Positions 48,063 through 56,112 of a DNA stretch of 64,000 bases are shown piece by piece. Numbering within the stretch: the stretch's first letter is position 1; each line of letters opens with the position of its first letter. The stretch is taken from positions 164,363-228,362 of the forward strand of contig LJCX01000037.1 of NCBI GenBank assembly GCA_001298545.1, read 5' to 3'. The translations under genes and the position numbers were made by a program. The stretch comes from Actinobacteria bacterium OV320 (GTDB lineage: Bacteria; Actinomycetota; Actinomycetes; Streptomycetales; Streptomycetaceae). The notes below the pieces were generated by a model. The model searched no databases. It was not told where the DNA came from and worked only from the letters and a program-made list of their open reading frames with translations.

Positions 48063-48830
48063 TCAGAGCTGGGAACCGCCGGTGGCGTCGACGACCTGGC
48101 CGGTCACCCACCGCCCGTCGTCGGAGGCGAGGAAGGCGACCACGTCGGCGACGTCCTCGGGGCGTCCCACGCGGCCGAGGGCCGAGAGTTCGGCGGCCGA
48201 CTTCTCGGCCGCCTCGTTGCCCCGCAGCCAGGAGGCGTTGATGTCGGTGTCGATGATGCCGGGGGCCACGGAGTTGACCGTGATGCCGCGACCGCCGAGC
48301 GACTTGGCGAGGGTCAGGGTGAAGGCCTCGATGGCCCCCTTGGTCATGGCGTAGGCGATGATGTCGGTGAGCGCGATCCGGGTCGCCCCGGAGGAGACGT
48401 TGACGATCCGGCCGCCGTTGCGAAGGCGCTTGAGTCCCTGCTGCGCGAGGAAGAAGGGCGCTCGCATGTTGACCGCGACGGCCTCGTCGAACGCCTCGAC
48501 GGTGGTCTCCTCGATCTCGCCGCGCGGTGTGATGCCCGCGTTGTTGACGAGGATGTCGAGGTCGGCGCCGTCGGAGTGCTCCAGGGCCTGACGGTCGTAG
48601 GCCGCCCAGAGGGCCTCCACATCCCCGGGGACACCCAGTTCGGCGTGGACCGCGAACGCGGCGCCGCCTTGCGCGCGAATGGTGGCGACCACTTCCTCGG
48701 CGGCCTCCCGGTTGCGGCCGTAATGGACGGCCACGAGCGCCCCGTCCCCGCCGAGCCGCTCGGCGATCGCGCGTCCGATCCCCCGGCTGCCGCCTGTCAC
48801 CAACGCCTTCTTGCCCGTCAGTGTTCCCAT
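48063..48830 (-). CDS. SDR-family oxidoreductase
   Basis: A 255-aa classical short-chain dehydrogenase: cofactor motif TGGSRGIGRAIAE, NNAG in LDILVNNAGITPRG, catalytic Ser in NVSSGATRI and Tyr-x3-Lys in AYAMTKGAIEAF, ending GQVVDATGGSQL. It resembles glucose-1-dehydrogenase/FabG-like enzymes; the substrate is unknown. It is divergent from a TetR gene with short imperfect repeats in between, so it is probably the controlled gene. Confidence 0.9.
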   Translation of the reverse strand: MGTLTGKKALVTGGSRGIGRAIAERLGGDGALVAVHYGRNREAAEEVVATIRAQGGAAFAVHAELGVPGDVEALWAAYDRQALEHSDGADLDILVNNAGITPRGEIEETTVEAFDEAVAVNMRAPFFLAQQGLKRLRNGGRIVNVSSGATRIALTDIIAYAMTKGAIEAFTLTLAKSLGGRGITVNSVAPGIIDTDINASWLRGNEAAEKSAAELSALGRVGRPEDVADVVAFLASDDGRWVTGQVVDATGGSQL

Positions 48831-48855
48831 GACCTTCTCTCTGCCTCGGATTTAT

Positions 48856-48869
48856 GTAGCGAAGACTAC
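48856..48869. promoter_or_regulatory. Possible TetR operator between SDR and TetR genes
   Basis: GTAG-N6-CTAC at 48856-48869 lies in the 87-bp divergent region. A related TAGCGATCG sequence follows near 48893. The repeat is short and weak. Confidence 0.35.
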
Positions 48870-48917
48870 GTTTTGACTCTAGCACGAATTCCATAGCGAT
48901 CGTTGTAAAATTTCTTC

Positions 48918-49526
48918 ATGACGACGACGAAGCGCGGGCGACCGCGGAGTTTCGACCGGGACGCGGCACTCCTCCAGCCCACGCTGCTCTTCTGGCAGCA
49001 CGGCTACGAGGGCACGTCCGTCTCCGACCTGACCGCCGCCATGGGGATTTCGCCGCCGAGCCTGTACGCGGCGTTCGGGGACAAGCGCACGCTCTTCGTC
49101 GAGGTCGTCGACCGCTACGGCGACACGTTCGGCGCGTTCATGAACAAGGCGCTCGACGACGCGAGCGACACACGCACGGGGTTCGCCGGCATGCTGGAGG
49201 CGGCGGCCGTGTCCTACACGGACCCGCACCACCCCGCGGGGTGTCTGGTGATCACCGCGGCGACCAACTACTCCACCCAGACGGCCGACATCAAGGAGGA
49301 TCTGCGCGAGCGCCGGGTGGCGAACGTGCGGTCCTTCGAGGGGCGACTGAACACGGCCAGAGCCGGCGGTGCGCTCCCTGAGGGAACGGACACGCGGGCT
49401 CTGGCCGTGTACTTCGCCGCGGTCGTCCAGGGCATGTCCCAGCAGGCCCGGGACGGCGCCACCACCGCGGAGCTCCAGCAGGTGGCCGAGTTCGCCATGG
49501 CGATCTGGCCGGAGCCGGCCCCCTGA
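48918..49526 (+). CDS. TetR/AcrR-family regulator
   Basis: A 202-aa protein with the HTH GTSVSDLTAAMGISPPSLYAAFGDKRTLF after RGRPRSFDRDAALL, a style typical of regulators of SDR and ene-reductase genes. The C-terminal domain has a Cys in HHPAGCLVITAA. It is divergent from the SDR gene. Confidence 0.9.
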   Translation: MTTTKRGRPRSFDRDAALLQPTLLFWQHGYEGTSVSDLTAAMGISPPSLYAAFGDKRTLFVEVVDRYGDTFGAFMNKALDDASDTRTGFAGMLEAAAVSYTDPHHPAGCLVITAATNYSTQTADIKEDLRERRVANVRSFEGRLNTARAGGALPEGTDTRALAVYFAAVVQGMSQQARDGATTAELQQVAEFAMAIWPEPAP

Positions 49527-49565
49527 GACACCCACGGCGAGCCCCGTCGTGCACGCGGCGGTCGG

Positions 49566-50063
49566 TCAGGGCGGTTCGTGGCTGCGCGGCCTGCCGGGCC
49601 TGTCGTCCTCGGCCAGGCACAGGCGGGCCACCACATGCGCGTACCGCTCGTCGAACCTCAGCGTCCTGAAGGAGAGGTCGAGTTCGCGGTCGAGTGTCCG
49701 GCCGGCCCGGGTCCACAGACGCCGGCCCGCCTCGGTGGCAGCCATCCGGCTGATCCTGCGGTCGCAGGGCCAGGCCACTCTGGTCGCCCAGCCCGAGCTC
49801 TCCAGCTGCGCCAGTGACCGGCTCGCCGCCGAAGCGCTGACGCTCAGCCGCCGGGCGACGTCGCCGACCGTCACCGATCCGGGATGTTCGCACGCCAGCA
49901 CCCCGAGCGCCATCAGCGAGGTCAGACCCACGCCGTGACGACGCGTCAGGGTGCGGTCCAGCTGTCCCTCCAGCCACGAGAACATGGTCGCGACCCGTTC
50001 CCACAGCCGGGCGACGTCCTCCGTGGCGGTCTCACGACCGTCGCTGTCGAGCGGCTCACTCAC
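49566..50063 (-). CDS. MarR-family regulator
   Basis: A 165-aa winged-helix protein: SVTVGDVARRLSVSASAASRSLAQLESSGWATRV, followed by wing CDRRISRMAATEAGRRLW. It is transcribed in the same direction as, and just downstream of, an MDR oxidoreductase (70-nt gap), so it may belong to that unit rather than to the cyclitol cluster further along. Confidence 0.85.
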   Translation of the reverse strand: MSEPLDSDGRETATEDVARLWERVATMFSWLEGQLDRTLTRRHGVGLTSLMALGVLACEHPGSVTVGDVARRLSVSASAASRSLAQLESSGWATRVAWPCDRRISRMAATEAGRRLWTRAGRTLDRELDLSFRTLRFDERYAHVVARLCLAEDDRPGRPRSHEPP

Positions 50064-50132
50064 GGCTTCGTCTTCCTCGGTTCCGTGCCCCGTGTCCTCG
50101 CCCCTCCCGGCGTGAGCCGCCGAACATCCCGG

Positions 50133-51050
50133 TCAGGGGAGCAGCAGGAGCTTGCCCCGGACGCCGCCGGCTTCGAGGAGACGGTGCGCTTCACCCGCCT
50201 CCTCGAAGCCCAACTCCTTCGCGGAGCGCACCTCCAGTTCTCCCCGGTCCACGAGGGCGCCGAGCGCGGCAAGACCCTCACCGTCCTGCTCCACGTACGA
50301 GACGCTCACCTCGACACCCCGTTCCGCTTCCGGGACCCGGGTGGGTACGACGGAGACCACGCGTCCGCCGTCCCGTACCGCGGCGACGGCCCGTGGCAGG
50401 CCCGCCGTCTCCAGCAGACCGTCGACGGCGCCGGACGGAAGCGTCGACGCGTCCTCTCCCGCGATCACACGAGCCGCGCCCAGGGCACGGGCCTGTTCGA
50501 CGTCCTCCACGGACCGGACATGGGCCACCACGGTCAGCCCACGCAGCCGGGCGAGCTGCACCGTGAGCCCGCCGACCGAGCCGACGGCACCGGTGACCAG
50601 CAGCGTGGCGCCCTCGGGCAGGGCGAGGGCGTCGAGTGCCTGCCAGGCGGTGAGGCCGGCCAGCGGCAGTCCCGCGGCGGCGGTCAGCGGGACGGACGCG
50701 GGTGCGGGGGCCACGATGTCGGCGGGCAGGGCGACGATCTCGGCGTAGGTCCCACGGCCGGTGGCCATCTGGGCGGACATCGACACGACCCGGTCGCCCA
50801 CGCCGAAACCGCTGACCCGGTCGCCCACCGCGGTGACCGTGCCCGCCACGTCCCAGCCGAGCACCATCGGCGGGTGGAACGCGCCGTGTGCGCTGTGCAG
50901 ACCGGCGCGGGTCTGGAGGTCGACGGGATTGACGGCGGCCGCTGCGGTACGGATGAGTACGCCGTCCGGGTCCGGGGCGGCCGGCCCGGGGAGGTCGGAG
51001 ACCTCCAACTGCTCGGGACCGCCGTACGTCGTGAGGACTACCGCACGCAT
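50133..51050 (-). CDS. NADP-dependent MDR oxidoreductase
   Basis: A 305-aa quinone-oxidoreductase-like protein: MRAVVLTTYGGPEQLEVSDL, AAAVNPVDLQTRAGL, VLGWDVAGTVTAVGDRV, cofactor motif LLVTGAVGSVGGLTVQLARL. There are no zinc ligands. ATG at 51050 is the usual family start; the in-frame upstream extension is made of GGTTCGAAG repeats (51068-51094) and is not credible coding. A hairpin at 51130-51164 separates it from the cupin/cyclase operon, so membership in the cyclitol cluster is uncertain. Confidence 0.87.
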   Translation of the reverse strand: MRAVVLTTYGGPEQLEVSDLPGPAAPDPDGVLIRTAAAAVNPVDLQTRAGLHSAHGAFHPPMVLGWDVAGTVTAVGDRVSGFGVGDRVVSMSAQMATGRGTYAEIVALPADIVAPAPASVPLTAAAGLPLAGLTAWQALDALALPEGATLLVTGAVGSVGGLTVQLARLRGLTVVAHVRSVEDVEQARALGAARVIAGEDASTLPSGAVDGLLETAGLPRAVAAVRDGGRVVSVVPTRVPEAERGVEVSVSYVEQDGEGLAALGALVDRGELEVRSAKELGFEEAGEAHRLLEAGGVRGKLLLLP

Positions 51051-51129
51051 GGTGCTCGCTTTCTCGAGGTTCGAAGGGTTCGAAGGGTTCGCAGGTCCGG
51101 GGTCCGGCCGGGTCACCGACCGGACCGGA

Positions 51130-51164
51130 GCGGCCCCGTCCGGAGTGCCACCGGACGGGGCCGC
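51130..51164 (-). terminator. Hairpin terminator of the cyclase-cupin operon
   Basis: A perfect 14-bp stem (GCGGCCCCGTCCGG and complement) with a 7-nt loop lies 34 nt past the small cupin stop. It marks the end of the minus-strand cyclase operon. Confidence 0.7.
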
Positions 51165-51198
51165 GAGGACCGAGGGAGAGGGGGAGAGGGGGAGCCGG

Positions 51199-51597
51199 TC
51201 AGGACGGGAGCAGCTCGGGGACGCGTGGCGGCAACCGATCGGTGACGGCGGTGGCCAGCGTCCGTACGGTGATCAGCCGTACCGGGTCGCGTCCCGCCGT
51301 GAGGTGCGCCGTGCAGCCGTGCGGGAGGAGCACCAACTGCCCTGCCCTCACCCGGTGTTCGCCGGACTTCGCGCGCAGGGAGAGCTCGCCCTCGAGCACC
51401 AGGACGGCCTCCTCCACCCCGTGCCGCGGGGTCGCCGCCAGCACGGCGGCGGGCGCGAGCAGCCAGTGCTCCACCGACTCGCACTCACTGTGCAACATCC
51501 CCCGGCGCACCAGGGACGTCCAGTCGGCCCCCGAGGCGGCTCCCGAAGCGGTGCCCGTGGCCGTGCGCACCGCGTCACCTGTCGTGGTGATGATCAC
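51199..51597 (-). CDS. Small cupin-fold protein of the cyclitol cluster
   Basis: A 132-aa protein with a GTG start overlapping the stop of the preceding cupin by four bases. The cupin core is visible: HGVEEAVLVLEGELSLRAKSG and RAGQLVLLPHGCTAHLTAG. The first metal-binding His pair is missing and only the later His remains, so it may bind sugar without metal or act with the larger cupin. It is the last gene of the cyclase operon. Confidence 0.72.
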   Translation of the reverse strand: MIITTTGDAVRTATGTASGAASGADWTSLVRRGMLHSECESVEHWLLAPAAVLAATPRHGVEEAVLVLEGELSLRAKSGEHRVRAGQLVLLPHGCTAHLTAGRDPVRLITVRTLATAVTDRLPPRVPELLPS

Positions 51598-52397
51598 GAC
51601 GCCTCCGCGGACAGCCGGGGCAGGGCCAGCGTGACGACCAGCAGTCGCAGCGCGGTGCGCGCCTCGAAGCGGGTGAGCGTGTCCGCACCCAGGGTGACGC
51701 AGGTGTCCGCCGAGAGGTCCGCCGCGGTGCCGTCGGCGGCCGTGGCCCGGCCCTCGCCGCTGTGCACGAACACCGCGAGTTCCGCGTCGGCCCTGCCCAG
51801 GGCGGTGCGCTGACCCGCGTCGAGGTCCACGGCCTCGATCTGGCGCAGGGGGCCGGTGAAGACGCCGTCGGTGGAGACGGTTCGCTCCTTGAAGAGGTCG
51901 TGGATCACTGCGTCGCCCATGGCGGGAACTCCCGGTGTGAGATCGGCTCCGGCCAGGACCGCGTCGGTGCCGGGTGAGAGGGTCTCGATGACCCACCAGT
52001 CGAGGTCGGTGTCCCCCGTGTTGCGCAGCCCGTGCACGTTTCCGGGCGCGGTCAGGGCCAGTGAGCCGGGCCCGACGCGCTGGGGGACGCCGTTGAACAG
52101 GAACTCCCCGTGACCTTGCAGGATCAGATAGATCTCCTCGGTACGGGTGTGGTGGTGTTCACCGCTCAGTCCGCCCGGGGGGATGGAGGCCCACTCGACG
52201 GCCTCGGTGGGGGAGTCGAGCTGACGGCGGCCGGCGAAGCACTTCCAGTGCGTGCGCCCGGCGGCGCCGTGGACGCCGTGGACCGTCGCGGCGCCCGCCA
52301 CGGTCCCGATCGAACGGAAGGCGTGCGGGCGGGAGTCGGGCGGGCCCGCCGCCCGGACGTCGGTCTCCCCGGGGCGGACGGTGGGAGCGGTCGTCAC
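51594..52397 (-). CDS. Two-domain cupin protein of the cyclitol cluster
   Basis: A 267-aa protein with a full cupin metal site in the first domain: SGEHHHTRTEEIYLILQGHGEF (His ligands and Glu) and the fourth ligand in TAPGNVHGLRN. The second half (TGPLRQIEAVDLDAGQRTAL; AVFVHSGEGRAT) is a degenerate cupin. The GTG start overlaps the cyclase stop by four bases, so it is tightly coupled to the cyclase. Such cupins act as isomerases, epimerases, dehydratases or dioxygenases on sugar-like substrates; a role on the cyclase product is inference. Confidence 0.78.
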   Translation of the reverse strand: MTTAPTVRPGETDVRAAGPPDSRPHAFRSIGTVAGAATVHGVHGAAGRTHWKCFAGRRQLDSPTEAVEWASIPPGGLSGEHHHTRTEEIYLILQGHGEFLFNGVPQRVGPGSLALTAPGNVHGLRNTGDTDLDWWVIETLSPGTDAVLAGADLTPGVPAMGDAVIHDLFKERTVSTDGVFTGPLRQIEAVDLDAGQRTALGRADAELAVFVHSGEGRATAADGTAADLSADTCVTLGADTLTRFEARTALRLLVVTLALPRLSAEAS

Positions 52398-53647
52398 CGG
52401 GACACCCCCGCCACCAGCCCCGCGAGGGCCTCGGCGGCCGCCGCGAGTTCGGCCTCGGTGACGTCGTTGACGAAGACCGCGCTGCCGATGCCGACCGGCA
52501 GGGGCAGTCGCTGCTTTCCGTCACGGTGCCGGACGGTGTCCCGCAGCGCCTCACCGAGCCGCTCGGGTGTGCACAGCGGGTGCCAGGCCGGCAGGCCGAG
52601 CCGTGCCATCACATCGAGAACGCGGTCCCGCTGGTAGGTGCTGACGAGTCCGCGGTGCTCGGCCATCACGGTGGTCAGAGCCATGTCGATGGCCACGGCC
52701 TCGCCGTGCAGCAGGGCGGGCAGGGCGTGCATCTCGATGGTCGGGCTGAACGTGTGGCCGTAGTCGACGACCCGTTCCAGCACCTTCTCCCAGAGGTTGG
52801 GCTGGAGTTCCTCCAGCATGCCCTGGATGGCCCGTTCGACCACCTCGGTCGCGGGGTCGAGGTGCAGCCCGCGGGCCGCGAGGCGCTGGTCGACCGGGAC
52901 GTCGGCCGGGGTGGGACCGTTGGCCGCCGCGCTCTGCAGTTTGGTGTGCAGGACGTCGGCGCCGTGCTGCTCCAGCAGGTCGAACAGGCGGGCGTCCTTG
53001 ATCAGGGCGATCTTGAGGATCTCGGCCAGGCCGTTGCTGATGTGTCGTGCGTCGAGCGTGGCCAGGAACGAGCGGTCGAGCAGCGTACGGTCCGCCGGGA
53101 AGTAGGTGCCGAGCCGGTTCTTGTGCCCGTTGTGGTTGACGCCGGTCTTGGCGCCGACTCCCGCGTCCACGAGGCCGATCAGGGTGGTGGGGATGCGGAT
53201 GAACGGCGTGGAGCGGCGGTACAGGCTGGCGGCGAAGCCGACGATGTCCATGAGGACGCCACCGCCGATGGCGATCACGGGTTCGCGCCGGCGGTCGACG
53301 CCGAAGGCGTCGAGGGCCTCGGTGACCTTCAGTACGGCGCCGACCGACTTGTGCGTCTCGCCGTCGTCGAGCACCAGCACCTGGTGCTCGACACCGTGGT
53401 GCTCGAAGTAGGCGCGGATGCGCTCACCGTAGAGGGAGTCGACCACGCGGTCGGTGACGACGAAGCGACGCCGTCCGGTGCCCGGGGCGTCCTCGAGGAT
53501 GGTGGAGTTCTCGGGGTCGAGCAGGTTCTCGCAGGCGCGTATCTCGTACTGGACCGGGTTGCTGGTCTGGACCGACCAGTGGGTGACCGGGTTTCCCACC
53601 GCGAAGAGACCGTCGTTGTTCCGTGTGGTCTGCGTTTCTTGCTGCAT
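52394..53647 (-). CDS. Sedoheptulose-7-phosphate cyclase (2-epi-5-epi-valiolone synthase-like)
   Basis: A 417-aa member of the sugar phosphate cyclase/3-dehydroquinate synthase superfamily. The NAD site is PVIAIGGGVLMDIVGFAASL, followed by RIPTTLIGLVDAGVGAKTGV, NGHKNRLGTYFPAD, NGLAEILKIALIKD and the metal-binding histidines in DYGHTFSP and LLHGEAVAIDM. Length and sequence fit the EEVS group (ValA/AcbC-like) better than shikimate-pathway AroB (about 360 aa). EEVS converts sedoheptulose 7-phosphate to 2-epi-5-epi-valiolone, the root of C7-cyclitols. It heads an operon with two cupins. The distinction from DOI, amino-DHQ or desmethyl-4-deoxygadusol synthases needs active-site alignment. Confidence 0.8.
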   Translation of the reverse strand: MQQETQTTRNNDGLFAVGNPVTHWSVQTSNPVQYEIRACENLLDPENSTILEDAPGTGRRRFVVTDRVVDSLYGERIRAYFEHHGVEHQVLVLDDGETHKSVGAVLKVTEALDAFGVDRRREPVIAIGGGVLMDIVGFAASLYRRSTPFIRIPTTLIGLVDAGVGAKTGVNHNGHKNRLGTYFPADRTLLDRSFLATLDARHISNGLAEILKIALIKDARLFDLLEQHGADVLHTKLQSAAANGPTPADVPVDQRLAARGLHLDPATEVVERAIQGMLEELQPNLWEKVLERVVDYGHTFSPTIEMHALPALLHGEAVAIDMALTTVMAEHRGLVSTYQRDRVLDVMARLGLPAWHPLCTPERLGEALRDTVRHRDGKQRLPLPVGIGSAVFVNDVTEAELAAAAEALAGLVAGVSR

Positions 53648-53816
53648 CAGGCTTCCGCCTCCGACGAAGAGTCTCGGTTCGGGTTCGTCGCGAATCTGGT
53701 CGGGGCAGCTTGTTCTGGTATCCGCGCGGCGAAGCCCTCCGGGCCGCCTGCGCAGGATCCGGCCACCGCATCGTGGCCTGCCCCCGTCGCCGTCACCGAC
53801 CCTGACACAGAGTTCA

Positions 53817-53832
53817 TTGCGCACGCAAGGAA
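53817..53832 (-). promoter_or_regulatory. Cyclitol-cluster operator, cyclase side
   Basis: Inverted repeat TTGCG-CA-CGCAA at 53817-53828; on the minus strand it reads TTCCTTGCGTGCGCAA with the same TTCC prefix as the copy at 54799. A further partial copy (TTCCTTGCG, minus strand) is at 53965-53973. It lies 170 nt upstream of the cyclase start in a 417-bp gene-free stretch (53648-54064). Confidence 0.6.
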
Positions 53833-54019
53833 TACTCGGATCCGTCCGGTTCGTATCCGGCCATGGGGCGTCTGTCGAGGTGCTGTGTAAGGGCAATTAC
53901 CTGTGGTTTTCCGAAACGGGAGACGGTTCGGGATGGCCTGAACCATGCGCCCGATGCTTGTCGTCGCAAGGAACCGGCCCGCTGAGGGTCGTGCGGACCG
54001 GGCGGCCGGACAGTGAAAA

Positions 54020-54046
54020 GCCCCCTGCCGGCGTTCGGCAGGGGGC
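54020..54046 (-). terminator. Intrinsic terminator of the MarR gene
   Basis: An 11-bp stem GCCCCCTGCCG / CGGCAGGGGGC with a 5-nt loop lies 18 nt past the MarR stop. On the minus strand it is followed by TTTT (plus-strand A at 54016-54019). Confidence 0.85.
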
Positions 54047-54064
54047 GCGACGGTGCCGCACGGC

Positions 54065-54508
54065 TCAGCGGTCGCGGGTCGGGGCGTAGCGCAGCCTGGC
54101 GACGACCGAACTGGTCCTGCTGTCCATCGACGCGACTTCCAGTGCCATGCCGACCTCGCGGCGGAAGAGATTGCCTATGTCCGCGACCATGGTCCGGCCG
54201 GCCTCCGTGACCCGCACGACCACGCCTCTGCGGTCCGTCGCGTGAGCCCCCCTCTCGACCAGCCCGCGGCCCTCCAGGCGCTGGACGGCGCGGGTGGCCG
54301 ACGACTGGTTGAGGCCGAGGAGCTGGGCGAGTTCGTTCATGCGGATGCCTGCCGGGTCACCGTTGCTCAGTGCGCGCAGGGAGAGGAAGTCCGTGAGACC
54401 CAGCTCGAAGTCCTCGGAGAGTCGTCTGTCCAGTGCGGTACCGACTTCCGCGACGAGAACCGACAGCTGACTCCATAGCTCGACACTGTCTTCCTTGCGC
54501 GTTCGCAT
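54065..54508 (-). CDS. MarR-family regulator of the cyclitol cluster
   Basis: A 147-aa winged-helix protein (GIRMNELAQLLGLNQSSATRAVQRLEGRGLVERG; wing ATDRRGVVVRVT). AAGG lies about eight bases before the ATG. It is divergent from the VOC operon and lies between that operon and the cyclase operon. TTCCTTGCG-type boxes occur upstream of both operons (and one overlaps its own first codons at 54491), so it is the natural candidate regulator of the cluster. The inducing ligand is unknown. Confidence 0.87.
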   Translation of the reverse strand: MRTRKEDSVELWSQLSVLVAEVGTALDRRLSEDFELGLTDFLSLRALSNGDPAGIRMNELAQLLGLNQSSATRAVQRLEGRGLVERGAHATDRRGVVVRVTEAGRTMVADIGNLFRREVGMALEVASMDSRTSSVVARLRYAPTRDR

Positions 54509-54798
54509 GATGTCGCCTTCTTCAGGATGCTCGAAGGATCTTCCCGCCGCCGAAGAACCCTTCCGGGCGCCGTGCGGGGGAGGGGAGGCACGCCACGTCC
54601 CATGACAGCCGAGCCGTACCCAGAGTACGAGGAGGCGGCAGCCAAGGAAACCCTCGCGTACGCAGGCTTTTTGATGTCCGCACATGGAGACGCGTGGCTC
54701 CATGACTCGGTGACCATTCGGCAGATCGCCTTCGATCTGTATCGGTGCAGGTCGGGCGGGGTGAACCGAATATCACCCACGGGCTGTCCAGAGAGATG

Positions 54799-54814
54799 TT
54801 CCTTGCGCACGCAA
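54799..54814 (+). promoter_or_regulatory. Cyclitol-cluster operator, VOC side
   Basis: TTCCTTGCGCACGCAA at 54799-54814 contains the perfect inverted repeat TTGCG-CA-CGCAA, the same twelve bases as at 53817. It is about 120 nt upstream of the VOC gene in the 423-bp divergent region (54509-54931), where I see no gene. Confidence 0.6.
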
Positions 54815-54931
54815 CGACATTCCCCTACTGTCGCCATCGGTCCGGCACCTGGTCACGAGCAGGTGCCGGAGTTCGAGCATTCGTGTGCCGCGCGGTGCCC
54901 AGCACCGAGCGCACTCGTCCAAGGGGGAATC

Positions 54932-56014
54932 GTGCTCAACGTATCCACGGCGGCCTCGTCCACACCGGTGCTCGCCGGTCTGCCCACCGCGCGGGCCGTG
55001 GACCACTACGCCTTCACCGTCCCGGACCTCGACCAGGCCATCGCCTTCTTCACCGGCGTGATGGGCGGCGAACTCTGTTACCGGGAGGGTCCCGTCGAGG
55101 ACCCGGCCGGCGACTGGATGACCCGGAAGCTGGGCGTGCCGGCCCGGGCGCGGGCCCAGGTCGCCCTGGTCCGGCTCGGCCCGTACAGCAACCTGGAGCT
55201 CTTCGAGTACACCGCGCCGGGGCAGATCACCTCGCCGCCCGGCCCGAACGACGTCGGCGGTCATCACCTGGCCCTGATGGTCGCGGACCTGGACGCGGCG
55301 GAGGAGCATCTGCGCCGGTCGGCCACCGTCCGCCTCGGCCCGCCGGACGCCCTCGCCGGGACCCGTCGGTGGTTTCTGACCCCATGGGGCATGCTGCTCT
55401 CGCTGCGCGGACCGGGCCGACGGAACGACCGTGGCTTCGTCCCCGCCGCCACGCCCCACGGCAACGTCCATGTCAACGCCGTCGAGCGTTCGCTGGGCCT
55501 GCTGGGCGTGGAGCACGTGAGCTACACCGTCGCCGATCTCGCCGCCGCCACCGCCTTCTTCACGGACGTCCTCGGAGCGGAACCGGTGGAGAGCCCGCAG
55601 GACCCGGCGGACCGGTCGGACGGGCACTGGCCGCCCGGTACCGAGCACTCCCCCAGGGCACTGCTGCGCACCGGTCCCACCGCCAACTGTGAACTGATCC
55701 AGAGCGGAACGGGCGCGCTGCGGTCGAGGCCCCCGCGCAACAGCGACATCGGGGGCCATCATCTGGCCTTCTACGTCGACGACGTGGACGCGGCCGCGGC
55801 CTATCTGCGCGAGCAGAAGGGCGTGGCGCTGATGGGCGAGCCGGAGACGATCACGCACGGTCCGATCGCCGGCGACCGCTGGCTCTACTTCAGCACCCCG
55901 ATCGGCATCCAGATGGAGATCATCAACATGCCGGACGGCTCCCTGCCGTACGAGGCGTCGACCTCGGCGCGACGCGCGACGCCGGGAGGCCTGCGCTGGC
56001 ACGACCGACCCTGA
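54932..56014 (+). CDS. Tandem VOC-domain protein (candidate C7-cyclitol epimerase)
   Basis: A 360-aa protein with two VOC halves. Half 1: VDHYAFTVPDLDQAIAFFTG with Glu in NLELFEYTAPG and His in VGGHHLALMV. Half 2: VEHVSYTVADLAAATAFFTD, IGGHHLAFYVDDV and GIQMEIINMPDG. Metal ligands (His, Glu) are kept in both. The tandem-VOC epimerases ValD and CetB, which convert 2-epi-5-epi-valiolone to 5-epi-valiolone, have this architecture, and a cyclase of the matching type lies across the divergent regulator. AAGGGGG precedes the GTG start. The alternative is a dioxygenase-like VOC enzyme; the epimerase role is inferred from context. Confidence 0.75.
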   Translation: MLNVSTAASSTPVLAGLPTARAVDHYAFTVPDLDQAIAFFTGVMGGELCYREGPVEDPAGDWMTRKLGVPARARAQVALVRLGPYSNLELFEYTAPGQITSPPGPNDVGGHHLALMVADLDAAEEHLRRSATVRLGPPDALAGTRRWFLTPWGMLLSLRGPGRRNDRGFVPAATPHGNVHVNAVERSLGLLGVEHVSYTVADLAAATAFFTDVLGAEPVESPQDPADRSDGHWPPGTEHSPRALLRTGPTANCELIQSGTGALRSRPPRNSDIGGHHLAFYVDDVDAAAAYLREQKGVALMGEPETITHGPIAGDRWLYFSTPIGIQMEIINMPDGSLPYEASTSARRATPGGLRWHDRP

Positions 56015-56112
56015 CCGAGGTCGTGTTCCTGCTCGGCATCAGGTCCCGACCGGCGCACCGGCCCGCACACCCGCACACCTCGACAACTCTCGACCATCCA
56101 GGGGGAATCCGC

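Noticed and set aside
49566..51050. MarR and MDR genes as part of the cyclitol cluster
   Set aside because: A strong hairpin at 51130-51164 ends the cyclase operon and the TTCCTTGCG operator is missing here; membership is unproven.
51051..51116. N-terminal extension of the MDR oxidoreductase
   Set aside because: It is encoded by GGTTCGAAG repeats (Asn-Pro-Ser) and precedes the conserved MRAVVL start.
54602..54931. Reading frame MTAEPYPEYEEAAAKETLAY upstream of the tandem-VOC gene
   Set aside because: Third-position GC is only moderate, no ribosome site is seen, and it runs through the operator; it is promoter DNA.
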